The notes below the pieces were generated by a model. That model had not been told where the DNA came from. It worked only from the letters and a program-made list of their open reading frames with translations, and made no database searches. The translations under genes and the position numbers were made by a program. A DNA stretch of 64,000 nucleotides from Choricystis sp. odSpoLacu1 (lineage: Eukaryota > Chlorophyta > Trebouxiophyceae): the NCBI GenBank assembly GCA_958009055.1, contig OY253659.1, positions 1-64,000 on the forward strand, in the 5' to 3' direction. Positions 38,113 to 47,248 of the stretch are shown here, in pieces (positions within the stretch are counted from its first letter, which is position 1; each line of letters opens with the position of its first letter).

Positions 38113-38484
38113 ATGCGTTTTTTCTTCCTCACTCTGCTGCTGCTGACCCTGGCGGTGGCCCACAGCCGCCCCCTGACCGCCTCTCCCGCGGCCTCCAAAA
38201 AGGCGCAGGCTCCATCCGTCAAGTCTCGCTGGGCCGCCGCCGCCCCGTCCGCCAAGGCGCGCTGGGCGGCCGCCGCGCCCGCGTTGGCGCCGCGGACTGC
38301 GTACGCGGCCACATCCAAGCTGTCTGCCCAGTTTGAGGCTGTGGAGCCGCAGGCCGACGTGTCGCTTGCGTCGCCGGCCGGCGTCAACGAAGCCGCCGCG
38401 TACGCGGTCGCCGAGATGGTGGCTGAAGCCACAGGCAGTGCTGAGGAGGCTGAAAACGCGGCCCAGGCTGCTCTCGAGGTGTGA
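38113..38484 (+). CDS. Small Ala-rich secreted protein
   Basis: 123 residues from the ATG at 38113. A signal peptide (FFFLTLLLLTLAVAHS) precedes an Ala/Lys-rich segment in which a short unit recurs (KSRWAAAAPSA then KARWAAAAPAL). The acidic Ala-rich C-terminus (VAEMVAEATGSAEEAENAAQ) is probably helical. No domain recognised. It is divergent from the four-exon secreted-protein gene (254 bp between starts) and enclosed with it between the two DUF5672 genes. Basic-then-acidic layout and GC-rich codons suggest a real, well expressed protein. Confidence 0.6.
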   Translation: MRFFFLTLLLLTLAVAHSRPLTASPAASKKAQAPSVKSRWAAAAPSAKARWAAAAPALAPRTAYAATSKLSAQFEAVEPQADVSLASPAGVNEAAAYAVAEMVAEATGSAEEAENAAQAALEV

Positions 38485-38520
38485 AGCGTGGGCTGGGGGG
38501 AGGATTTGAGTATTTCCAAC

Positions 38521-38558
38521 GTTCAAAAAGGCTCGTGTCGTTCAAAGAGGCTCGTGTT
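38521..38558. repeat. 19-bp tandem duplication in intergenic DNA
   Basis: GTTCAAAAAGGCTCGTGTC is followed immediately by a second copy with two changes. It lies 37 bp after the stop of the small secreted-protein gene, inside an otherwise featureless 334-bp spacer (38485-38818). Confidence 0.8.
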
Positions 38559-38818
38559 TTGAGCGCCTTAAACACTGGGTCAACACGTGTAAAGCCAAAC
38601 TGCGTGCTTTATGCGTAGCTGCAAGATGAATGCGCACGGGAAGGGGGGGGGTGAGGAAACGCAATGAGACACCGACTTTTGCCATGCTGTGGCAAAAAGG
38701 TTTTTGCACGGCCTGCACAAAACCACTCGCCTCTCTGCACATCACTGTGTGACTGCATCTCTCTGCACCCCACCTGCACCCCGGCAAACCCCCGCATGAC
38801 ACGTACCACACCACGGCC

Positions 38819-39736
38819 ATGGCTGCCCGCCTGCTGTGGCCGGCCTACTTGGCTGTGATCGCAGCCAGTGCATCCCTCGGACACGCACGCCTGTCGTCCA
38901 CCACGCTGCCTCGCTCCACGTATCGCGCGATCACCGTGCTGTACGCCCCCTGTAACACGCTGGCATTCACGCTGGCCAACTTTGCGGGCAACTTGGGGGC
39001 TGAGTGGCCGATTGCAGTGCTGCACAATGATGCGTTGACCGAGTTTGTTGCCAACACCAAGCTGGCGCGCCAGCTGGTGGATGACGGGAGGTTGAGCGCG
39101 ATACCATTAGAGCGGAACGGCTTCAGCACTCTGTCCTCGTCCAGCACGGACGACTATTCTCGTCTTCTCACATCACCTGCCTTCTGGCATTTCCTCAACG
39201 CCGACCATGTTTTGATCTTCCAAACCGACAGCGTGCTGTGCTCATTGTCTCCCTGGAGTATGCACGATTTCCTGCAATATGATTACGTGGGCGCACCGCG
39301 GCAAGTGTCACACAACAGCGTTGACATTGGCGGTGGAGGCCTGTCCCTGCGCAGAGTCAGCACCATGCTGCACATCACCAACACCTATCCACCCGGCCTG
39401 GACGAAAACGAGAACGTCTACTTTGCGCGCTGCTTTGACATCATGCAACGCAGTGGGAGACGCGTGCATTTGCCGTCGCCCCATGTCGCGGCTTCATTTG
39501 CGTATGGAACGGGCATGCCTCCCGTCCTGGCTACGTTTGGCGTGCACAAGCTGGACGCGGTGCGGTGGGGCCCCGAAGGCGAGCGACACGTCACACCCAA
39601 CGCAGAAATCGTGGGCGAGACGTGTCCCGAAATAGTCGCGGGTGTGCTGTTGAGCTGCAACGTGTCCGAGTACCGTGAGGGTGAGGTTGAGTTCACGGAT
39701 GTGTTTTTGGCGGCGCCCAGTTTGCGAATCGAGTAG
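38819..39736 (+). CDS. DUF5672-family glycosyltransferase-like protein (copy 2)
   Basis: 305 residues from the ATG at 38819 with a signal peptide (about 1-22). It parallels the gene at 35071 block by block: YRAITVLYAPCNTLAFTLANF, WPIAVLHNDALTEFV, SPAFWHFLNADHVLIFQTDS and YDYVGAPRQVSHNSV, then IGGGGLSLRRVSTML. Differences cluster in the stem and C-terminus, suggesting changed acceptor use after duplication. No intron in either copy. Confidence 0.82.
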   Translation: MAARLLWPAYLAVIAASASLGHARLSSTTLPRSTYRAITVLYAPCNTLAFTLANFAGNLGAEWPIAVLHNDALTEFVANTKLARQLVDDGRLSAIPLERNGFSTLSSSSTDDYSRLLTSPAFWHFLNADHVLIFQTDSVLCSLSPWSMHDFLQYDYVGAPRQVSHNSVDIGGGGLSLRRVSTMLHITNTYPPGLDENENVYFARCFDIMQRSGRRVHLPSPHVAASFAYGTGMPPVLATFGVHKLDAVRWGPEGERHVTPNAEIVGETCPEIVAGVLLSCNVSEYREGEVEFTDVFLAAPSLRIE

Positions 39737-39870
39737 GCCACACATGAGGCTGGGCGTGGGAAAATTGGTCGGGCGGGTAGACAGGGAGCGCGTTTTTGCT
39801 GGTGTTTCTGTTTTTTTTTGTTTTTGTCAAAGCTTTGCGTCATTCACACAAAGCTGAACCGTCTCCAAAA

Positions 39871-39894
39871 TGACGCGACGCTAGCGTCGCGTCA
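39871..39894. repeat. Perfect 24-bp palindrome upstream of a large gene
   Basis: TGACGCGACGCT joined directly to its reverse complement, 46 bp before the ATG at 39941. Its half-site TGACG resembles a bZIP-type core. Either a regulatory operator-like site or the stem of a 5'-leader hairpin. Confidence 0.85.
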
Positions 39895-39940
39895 AAGCAC
39901 TGTCAATCGTGTTCAACAATGCTTTGACGCAGCACACCTC

Positions 39941-42900
39941 ATGCTGGCCCGCACAGCTCTGCTTCTATTGCTCGCCTTGGCAGCCGCTTCCCACGCTCGT
40001 CCACCCCCCCCTCGCATCCTGCTCTACACGCCACTGCACGTGTCAGAGCCAACAGACGCGGTGCGCGCATTTGCGGCCTGCCTGTTTGGCAAGCGCCCCT
40101 CCCTGCGTGGCCTCCAGTTTGACGTGCTGGTGTCAGTGTCTGGCGCCCATCCCGATGGACGGGATGCAGAAGTTAAGGAAATCATTGCAAATGCTGCACA
40201 CACGTCAAACGTGGCGGTGACGTTCACTGCTTTGGAAGACGACACCTACGCACTCGCCCTGTCCAACGACCACCGCAAAGATGCAGAATGGGTGTCGGGC
40301 CCTAATGCCGCGTTTTATGGCGCGTTGTTGAGTGGGCCTGTGTATGACGCACACACACGTCACTACGACCTCGTCCAACAACTGGAAACAGATGTGTGTG
40401 CCATGGCGGACGGCTGGTTGGATGTGTTGGTGGAACCCATGCTGCGTGATGTTTCCATCCTTGTTAGTGGAGCTCGCACCGCGTGCGACTGCGTTTATGA
40501 CGCGATCCATGATGCGTGCGAACCGATGAGCAAGTATGGGGATCACATGCTGGGGCACGTCAATGGCAACGCGCTGTATCGGGTTGGGAAGGAGTTGAGC
40601 AACGTGCTGACAAAGGCGCAAGCCAAGTTTGACAACACGGAACCATTTGATTTGGCAGTGTACTGGACGCTCAAGGAGGCGGGCATGCTCGTGAGTTAGA
40701 AAGGAATGGGGTGGGAGGGCTTGGGGAGAGCAGAAAGACCATCACACCATGATCCACCCAACCCTCCCTCTCTCCATCAGTCCCGCCTCCACGCCAACCC
40801 ACGCTACCTGAACACGCCCTGCCTCGTCGACCGCGCACGCTTCATTCTACCCGCCTACCGTGCCGTCCCCGACGCTGTGGCGGTGCACGCGCCGCGCCGC
40901 CTGCGCACGACCAGCGTGCAGGCAGTGGCCAGCCGTGGCTTGAATCGAGGCAAACAGGCGCAGCGGAAGCTGCACACGTTGACGGTGGTTGCGTTGACCC
41001 ATGCTGATGCAGATGTGTTGAAGCACCAGCAAACTGCGTTTGGCAACCAGTTTGTGGATGGCGTGGTGTACGTGGCGACCGATCGGGCGACGTACGATGC
41101 GGCGTCTCGCATCGCGCCACTGCGAGTGGTGGCCGCGTTTGGGGACGGCGGTTTGGATGCTGAAACGCGCACTCAACCAGGCGACAGCTCATCAACCAAC
41201 CACCACCACGCTCTGCTTGCCCTGGAAGCTTGGCCGCCATCGGCCACACCCGCTGGCACTCTGATGACCGCTGTCGCCCGCATCATCAACCTGGGTCACG
41301 ACGTGTTCTTCGTGGGAATGGATGCCGTGCCGCTGGCCAACTATGGCGGCAAACTGGCGGCATTGGACAGGAGCGCTGTGCATGTCGCGGGTGTGGCCAA
41401 GTCTGACGGTGCGGCGAGCTTGCCCGCCATGGCATATCTGCCTGCGTCTGCGGCAATGGTTACAATCGCCAACGAGTGGGCGTCGATGCTGCGCCAAGGA
41501 CGCATCCTGACGCACAAAGCATTGGCCGACTTGGCACACAACCACGGCACCACCCTCAGCGACCTGCCCTGGTCTGACTTTGTCGTGCATGGCCCCTTGC
41601 TGGCGTCTGGCTGGCCTGGAACCACGTTGAAAAGGCGTGCCATTGTGGCGGTGGGCAGTGGGGAGGCACACGGCTCATCCTCTCTCACGGCATTTCGACA
41701 CCGCGCCGCCCGCCTGTGGCCGCGCACCGCGCGTGTTGCCTGCACGAACTACAGCGTGCTCAGCAGACGCCCTGGCAACCTGACCAGTGTAAGCGCTGCA
41801 CGCGTCATCAGACGCCACGCCCAGTTTGCTGCGTTTGTGGCAGCTAAAAAAGTGGAGTGCGCAGTCGTGCCCGGCTTTGCTTTGCCTGCAACCCGGTCAC
41901 GCGTCGACGTGGGGTCGGTGCTGGATTTGACGGCGCTTGCGCACGCGTGCGGTAATGCTACGCTGCTGCCGTCGCGCGCGTGGATTGAGCCGGGAGCACG
42001 CAGGATCAAGTTTACGCCGAAGCATGGCCGAGGGGAGGCAACGCCACCATTATTACCGCTGGTTCGTCCACTGGAATCCGCCGCGCGCAGCGTTGTCCAA
42101 CGCCTTGGTACCAACTTTACGTGCGTGCGGGATCCTCGTCGGTCACTGGACGAAGTGGCATCGCTGACCCTTGGCACAGGCATTGACAGCTGGATCGAAG
42201 CTCTGAGACAACGGCACGGACTCAGTGCCCATCGCCAGCTGCTGCTGACGGGTGCTTGGAAGGCTGTGCGGTCCAGCGACATTATTGCTGCTGGTGCGGC
42301 GGCGGCCAGCCTTTTGGCTCTGGCTGATGTGGTCAGCGATGGCTTGCCACACCGCCTTCTCACCCCCGTCCTAGCTTCCACCCCTTTCAACCCACTGCTC
42401 GACCCTGCATGGGCCGATGTCGTGGAAGGCTGGGTCTGCGCACATCACGCCACCACAACCGTGGATGCGGAGCCTGCGTTCCCGCCACCCCAATCACCAG
42501 ACGCAGTCAGCAATGTCATCCTTCCCCACATCCCGGCATCCGTGTTGCGCCGCGACCTGGACGCCCTGCACCACTGGCGACAACGCGACAACAGGCTTAA
42601 GTCACTGCGGCCGCCTCCGATTGCTGTGGTTGGTGAGGATGAAGCGGTGTCATCGCCCACCTCGCTGCCCACGCTGCACACACTCGCCGACATGCAGTCT
42701 GGCCGTCTGATCGTGTTGCCATTTACCACAAAAGCCGGGCCCGACACTTTCTACACTTCCCCCAATATACTGCCGCCCAGTGTGCTGTCTTTGACGTTGC
42801 CTCGGCTAGCACCTGTGCTGGCCAGCCGCGGTGCGCTGTCCTCGGCCCCCGACCCACGCACGGCCTCTGTGGCCGCAGACTACCCCGCCGAAATGGCGCT

Positions 42901-43030
42901 CGTCAAGCGACTGGCACACAGTTGGTCGGCTTCTGTGGTGTGGACGGCACCAGGACGCTTGACTCTGACAGAGGTGTTGGACGCGGCGCGTGTGGTTCCA
43001 AGCCGTGATGCCATAGTCGTAGTTGCATGA
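39941..43030 (+). CDS. Giant multidomain glycosyltransferase-like protein (copy 1)
   Basis: Exons 39941-40690 and 40781-43030, with a 90-bp GT-AG intron in phase 0; 999 residues with a signal peptide. Exon 1 encodes a domain with RILLYTPLHVSEP, FDVLVSVSGAHP, YDLVQQLETDVCAMADGWLDVL and HVNGNALYRVG, resembling a GT-A fold with Glu-Thr-Asp as metal site. The next part (about 290-490) has a second nucleotide-diphospho-sugar transferase-like pattern (AVARIINLGHDVFFVGMDAVPL). From about 510 CTNYSVLSRRPGNLTS and later LLLTGAWKAV recall O-fucosyltransferase-like GT-B domains. All three assignments are weak. It is paralogous to 55872-59355, which supports the exon model. The C-terminus is overlain by long antisense frames, judged shadows. 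Confidence 0.6.
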
Positions 43031-43115
43031 TTTTGTTTTGCTCGTCTGTCCTCTTGTTTTTCTTTTTTGTTATTGCTACAACTGTCGCGCCAGTGGGCGA
43101 AATGAAGAACACCAT

Positions 43116-44399
43116 TCACTTTCCACCATGCGACGCCGCCAACAGCCCCGCCATCTCGTCCACGTACGCCTGCACCGTGGCCGCTTTCACATCCTCAGTC
43201 ACCGCCCAATCCAGCCTTTCATACTTGAACATGTGCTCCCGCACGTACGCTGTGTCCACGCCCGCGCACTCGGGCACAACAGCGGACCCCAGCGACAGGC
43301 ACAGCCCCTGTGTGACCGCCAGCACGTTGGTGCCATTGAAATCGGAGCCGTGCGCCATTTCATAGGTCGTGTGCACCGACATGCGTTGGTAGGGAACAGG
43401 GGTCAGTGCGTCCAAGTCCACAAAGTCGTACAAGTCGGCCGTGATGCCGGTCGTGTTGAGAAACGTGCCCAGCTGGCACATCCAGCAAAACGTCCCCATG
43501 GTGGCGTGGTCGATTGTGTCCATAGATCTCACAACGTCGTCCAGGTAGCACGTGCCATTGCGCTGCTTGTACCAGTCGTGGTACGCGGCAAACGTGTTGC
43601 GGTGGAAGGTCACGGGTTGAGACACCATGGTGTGAAACTTGAACGTGCCCGGCCCCATGAAGAATTCGACCACTGTTTCCCACATGCCCGCCTGGAACGC
43701 GCGCGAGTGAGGCAACCGAATCTTGCCATCCCGGAAGATCAGGCTGGGCGTGACGGGAGAAAACAGGACGCAGTCCGAGTCGATGGTGACCATCACGTCG
43801 GCGGTCGAGTAGTGGTCGGCAAACATGTAGCTCACCTGGTTGAAGATGCGAGGCGGCATGCAGGGTGCGTACTCAAACCGCACCACATAGTCGTGGCGCG
43901 TGTCGTTGGGTACCAGGTGGTGCACGATGGGGCGGTCGCTTTCGTCCAGCACGAGGACGATGCTGCCAATGTCACGCGGCCAAAACAGTTCCACACTGGC
44001 CGCCAGGTACTTGAGTTCGCGAGCACCATTGCACCCAGCGCGCAGCCAGAGGTCGACTTTGCCCGGGTAGCCCGCCCAGGCGGTGGCCAGCATGGCCTGC
44101 ACAGTTTCCACGGTGCTGGTGCCAGTCGCGGTCAAGGCTGGATAGCCCAGCGCCACAGGCTCTGTGTCCACCGCGGCGCATGGTTCGTCGCAGCTTTTAA
44201 AGTACTTGGATTCGCGGGCGCGGGGGCAGTCCTGCAGTTCCGTCAGTTTGTAGTCTTGGCCGCCGTGGCGGTGTGCAACGTGCGTGCGAAACGCGGGGTC
44301 GATCCTGGTCAGGCTGGCGGCGTTGCCGGCCACGGTGGTGGTGGAAAGAGCTGTTACGGCGCAGAATAGGAAAAAGGCGCAATTGAAGGTGGGCGTCAT
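43116..44399 (-). CDS. GT-A-like glycosyltransferase (DUF6492-like)
   Basis: 427 residues from the ATG at 44397-44399 with a signal peptide (about 1-25). After a 70-residue stem come GYPGKVDLWLRAGCNG, GSIVLVLDESDRPI and a likely catalytic DxD in DVMVTIDSDCVLFSPVTPSL (about 240-259). RDGKIRLPHSRAFQAG follows, and a C-terminal half with QPVTFHRNTFAAYHDWY. The pattern of an acidic DSD following a hydrophobic strand and preceding a Pro-Val-Thr-Pro-x-Leu is that of DUF6492-type putative glycosyltransferases. Complete; donor unknown. It is upstream-adjacent, on the same strand, to the colitose-type fusion gene's 3' end. Confidence 0.65.
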   Translation of the reverse strand: MTPTFNCAFFLFCAVTALSTTTVAGNAASLTRIDPAFRTHVAHRHGGQDYKLTELQDCPRARESKYFKSCDEPCAAVDTEPVALGYPALTATGTSTVETVQAMLATAWAGYPGKVDLWLRAGCNGARELKYLAASVELFWPRDIGSIVLVLDESDRPIVHHLVPNDTRHDYVVRFEYAPCMPPRIFNQVSYMFADHYSTADVMVTIDSDCVLFSPVTPSLIFRDGKIRLPHSRAFQAGMWETVVEFFMGPGTFKFHTMVSQPVTFHRNTFAAYHDWYKQRNGTCYLDDVVRSMDTIDHATMGTFCWMCQLGTFLNTTGITADLYDFVDLDALTPVPYQRMSVHTTYEMAHGSDFNGTNVLAVTQGLCLSLGSAVVPECAGVDTAYVREHMFKYERLDWAVTEDVKAATVQAYVDEMAGLLAASHGGK

Positions 44400-44721
44400 G
44401 ATGAGGAAGAGGGGGGAAGAGAGGGGTGGAAGAGAGTGTGGTCGATCTGTTTTGGCTGGTGTTACGAACAGAATCGCAGTCTCTCACACCCTCTGCTCGC
44501 AGTCTCTCACACTCTCCAACGACTTGGCACGCAGACCAGCTTTGGATCAGCTTTGACAGTGAGTGTTTTGGTTTAACAAAGGGTGATGAGAATTTTGCCT
44601 GTCGATGATGTTTTTTATGCCAACAGACTGGTTGTTGGGTCTTAACAGCCATTTCTCTCCCCCTTGGCCACAGCAGCGGCCCCAAGACGAAGCATCCGTT
44701 TATCTCTCTGTCCCCAATCTC
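44400..44721. other. Intergenic spacer between two minus-strand genes
   Basis: 322 bp containing the upstream region of the 43116-44399 gene. Several short CTCTC repeats (TCTCACACNCTC) occur near 44480-44520; no gene recognised. Confidence 0.4.
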
Positions 44722-47061
44722 TCACGCAGTGGCAGCGTTGGCAGCACACGCCGCCTCCACCACCACCCCGCCCTTGCTCACCCCACCCACCCGCACCGTC
44801 GCGGTCGCGCCCACACTCTTCCCCGGCTGCGCCCGGTACCATTCAGCCGTCGCCTTCATCCCATCCACCAGCGGCGTCAGCTTAAAGTCGGGACACAGCG
44901 CCTTGAACGCGCTGCCATCCGCGGTGCGCTTCAACGGCCCATCCACCGCATCCGTCTCAAACGCCAGCCCCCCTTCAAACCCAGTCGCCTCGCACACCAG
45001 CTCCGCCGCTTTGCGCACGCTCACTTCTTCGCCCGCCACGATCAACGGGTCGGCGGCATCATAGTTGAACAGAGCCCACACGCACGCGCGCGCCAGGTCG
45101 CCCGCGTGCATGATTTGACGCTCCGGGTTGCCGGTGCCCATGACGTGCAGGGGGGAGGTGGAGCCGCTGGCCTTGGCAGCCTCGGCGCGCGCAATCAGCG
45201 CGTTCACCAAGGGCGCGCTGGCCGGGTCAAAGTCGCCGTACGCCCCGAAAAAGTTGCCAGGCAGCACGCTCGCAAACGCGGCACCATGCTGGTCACGGTA
45301 CCACTGAGTCAGCTGGGCCAGGGCGCGCTTGGCGGCGGCGTAGGATTCGGCAGCAGGGTGGAAATGCCCCGCGTACAGTTTGTCCGCGTCAGCGGACATG
45401 GGGTAGGCCGCGTCCTTGGGGAACATGACGGTCGACAGGATGCTGATCACTTTGATGGGTCCCGCCCACGACTGAAACTCGTGAGCAGCGCGCAACACGT
45501 TGTTGTTCACATTGACATTGTCCAGCCAGAAATCAACGGGTTTGGCCGTCATCACGCGCAACGCTTGCAGGCTGGCCGCGCAGTGCAGCACGTGGGTGGG
45601 TTGGTACGTCTTGAAGATGCGGTCCACGTCTTCCGCTTTGGTGAGGTCGCCATCGGCACGGCTGACAAAGGCCCAGTCGGCGTCGGCGCGCAGGGCGGGG
45701 TCGGCGTCCACAATGTCGTGCACGTGGCGGCCCAGCATGCCGCCCGCGCCTGTGACCAGCACCATTTTGCGAGGCTTGAAGTCAAAGCCCAGCATGACGT
45801 CCACCAGCTTGGCGATGGTGGCGTCCTCGATGCGAATCTGGTGCACGCCAATGAAGAAGCCGCGCTTGTGGACGGCTTCAGCGCCCGGGAAGTCTTCTGG
45901 GCGCGCGGTGGGGCAGTAGGCCGCGATCGCGGGCTGCCTCACAAAGTTGCCACTGATGACGGGCCGGTTTTCGATGCCGTTGGCGGACAGGTAGGCCAGG
46001 TAGTCTTGCAGATGGTGGGCAAACGGGCGGTGCAGCAGGGCTGCAATGCCAAACCAGGCCGGGTTGGTGCCTGGCGCAGCGCGCGCGAGCGACAGAATGC
46101 CGGCCGCCCGGCCGTCCGCCTCCATGGCCGCCTGGATCCTGGCCATGTTGTCGCGCCTGCAGTCGTTGAAGGCGTGCATCTTGGCCAGCTGCACCGTCAG
46201 CATGGCGCCTTGGACTTCCAGGGGGCGCAGGTTGTAGCCCACGTTGACAAACAGAAAGCGCGGGTCGATGTCGGGAAAGGAAGCCTCCACTTCCTTGGCG
46301 TTGGTCAGGTGGCGCGTCCACCCGTGCGCGCGCAGGCAGCGCAGGTAATTGTAGTCGTCCTCCGTTTTGCAGACGACCATGCCGCCCTCGCCCGACGTGA
46401 TGTGGTGCGAAAAGTAGAATGAGTACGTGCCAAAGTCACCGGCTGTGCCCAGGAAGCGAGAGGTGCCATCTTCGGCGATGTAGGTGGAGCCCAAACTCTC
46501 GCACGTGTCTTCGACGAGCACGACGTCGTGGCGTTTCACAAACGCGAGGAGCGCGGGCATGTCGGTCGAGTTGCCCAGCACGTGCACCGCCATCATGGCC
46601 TTGGTGCGGGGCGTGACGTAGCGGTCCAGCACGTTGACGTCGGCGTTCAGGGTGGCGGGGTCGACGTCCACAAACACGGGGGCCAGCCCCAGCTGAATCA
46701 GAGGAAACGCAGACGTCGACCAGCACACGGCGGGCACCAACACTTCATCCCCCGGGTTGAGGTGCACCGACCGCAGCTTGTTCACAATGGCGGCCACCGC
46801 CAGCAGGTTGGCGGACGACCCCGAGTTCACCATGACGGCGTAGGGAGCGTTGATGGCAGCGGCAAACGCTTTTTCGGCAGCCTCCACTCTTTCGCCCAGC
46901 GTCAGCCGCCCGGTCAACAGGACGTCCACCATAGCCGTGATTTCATCGGCGCCGAACGGGTTCAGGGCCAGAGGGAAGAGGGCAGTGGTGGGAGCATCAG
47001 CCGCGCGGCGCGCGGTCCACTCTGCCGCGACCGCGTCACGCCATGCTGGAACAGGGGCCAT
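44722..47061 (-). CDS. ColD-ColC-like fusion: predicted GDP-L-colitose synthase (3-dehydratase + epimerase/reductase)
   Basis: 779 residues from the ATG at 47059-47061, no signal peptide, no intron. Residues about 30-425 are a DegT/DnrJ/EryC1 PLP fold: NSGSSANLLAV (79-89), EDTCESLG with pyridine-binding Asp185, and FSHHITSGEGGM, where His219-His220 occupies the place of the Schiff-base Lys. Loss of that Lys is the mark of ColD, which removes the C3 hydroxyl of GDP-4-keto-6-deoxymannose. The other His-type enzyme (E1/RfbH) needs an Fe-S cysteine cluster that is absent. Residues 432-760 are a GDP-fucose-synthase-like SDR, as in ColC: VTGAGGMLG (436-444), STVMFP, Tyr574-x3-Lys578. ColC epimerises and reduces the ketone to GDP-L-colitose. 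A GDP-sugar transporter starts 188 bp away, divergently. GDP-mannose dehydratase is not in the window. Confidence 0.8.
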   Translation of the reverse strand: MAPVPAWRDAVAAEWTARRAADAPTTALFPLALNPFGADEITAMVDVLLTGRLTLGERVEAAEKAFAAAINAPYAVMVNSGSSANLLAVAAIVNKLRSVHLNPGDEVLVPAVCWSTSAFPLIQLGLAPVFVDVDPATLNADVNVLDRYVTPRTKAMMAVHVLGNSTDMPALLAFVKRHDVVLVEDTCESLGSTYIAEDGTSRFLGTAGDFGTYSFYFSHHITSGEGGMVVCKTEDDYNYLRCLRAHGWTRHLTNAKEVEASFPDIDPRFLFVNVGYNLRPLEVQGAMLTVQLAKMHAFNDCRRDNMARIQAAMEADGRAAGILSLARAAPGTNPAWFGIAALLHRPFAHHLQDYLAYLSANGIENRPVISGNFVRQPAIAAYCPTARPEDFPGAEAVHKRGFFIGVHQIRIEDATIAKLVDVMLGFDFKPRKMVLVTGAGGMLGRHVHDIVDADPALRADADWAFVSRADGDLTKAEDVDRIFKTYQPTHVLHCAASLQALRVMTAKPVDFWLDNVNVNNNVLRAAHEFQSWAGPIKVISILSTVMFPKDAAYPMSADADKLYAGHFHPAAESYAAAKRALAQLTQWYRDQHGAAFASVLPGNFFGAYGDFDPASAPLVNALIARAEAAKASGSTSPLHVMGTGNPERQIMHAGDLARACVWALFNYDAADPLIVAGEEVSVRKAAELVCEATGFEGGLAFETDAVDGPLKRTADGSAFKALCPDFKLTPLVDGMKATAEWYRAQPGKSVGATATVRVGGVSKGGVVVEAACAANAATA

Positions 47062-47248
47062 TGCTGCCGGAGAGTCTTGGTTTTGTGTAAGTTAATATCA
47101 CTTGATTGTACACGACTTGCCCGTGATGAGATATGGGAACGCGATTGTGGAAACGCTTCTATGCAAAAAATGTAATTTGGGCTGTTGGCAAAAATGCCAG
47201 TGATCGCCCATCACTTCTCTCGACGCGCTCTCTCGCGCTCGACTCAAA
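47062..47248. promoter_or_regulatory. Shared divergent promoter region of fusion enzyme and GDP-sugar transporter
   Basis: 187 bp separate the two start codons. No core promoter motif is certain; T/A-rich segments occur at about 47160-47190. The spacing implies a bidirectional promoter and hence co-expression. Confidence 0.45.

Noticed and set aside
43023..44369. 448-residue plus-strand open frame
   Set aside because: Antisense to the GT-A-like gene at 43116-44399; composition follows from GC-rich codons on the other strand.
44722..45500. Annotation of the fusion's second half as plain GDP-fucose synthase
   Set aside because: Motifs fit that SDR family, but fusion to a ColD-like dehydratase makes the colitose reaction more likely; fucose synthesis remains a fallback.
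44605..46422. 605-residue plus-strand open frame
   Set aside because: Antisense shadow of the ColD-ColC-like gene, which has strong family motifs; the translation is His/Arg/Gly-rich with no domain.
46300..46500. Fusion's first half as an E1/RfbH iron-sulfur dehydrase or a perosamine-type aminotransferase
   Set aside because: The Cys cluster needed for an Fe-S centre is absent, and His replaces the Lys needed for amino transfer.
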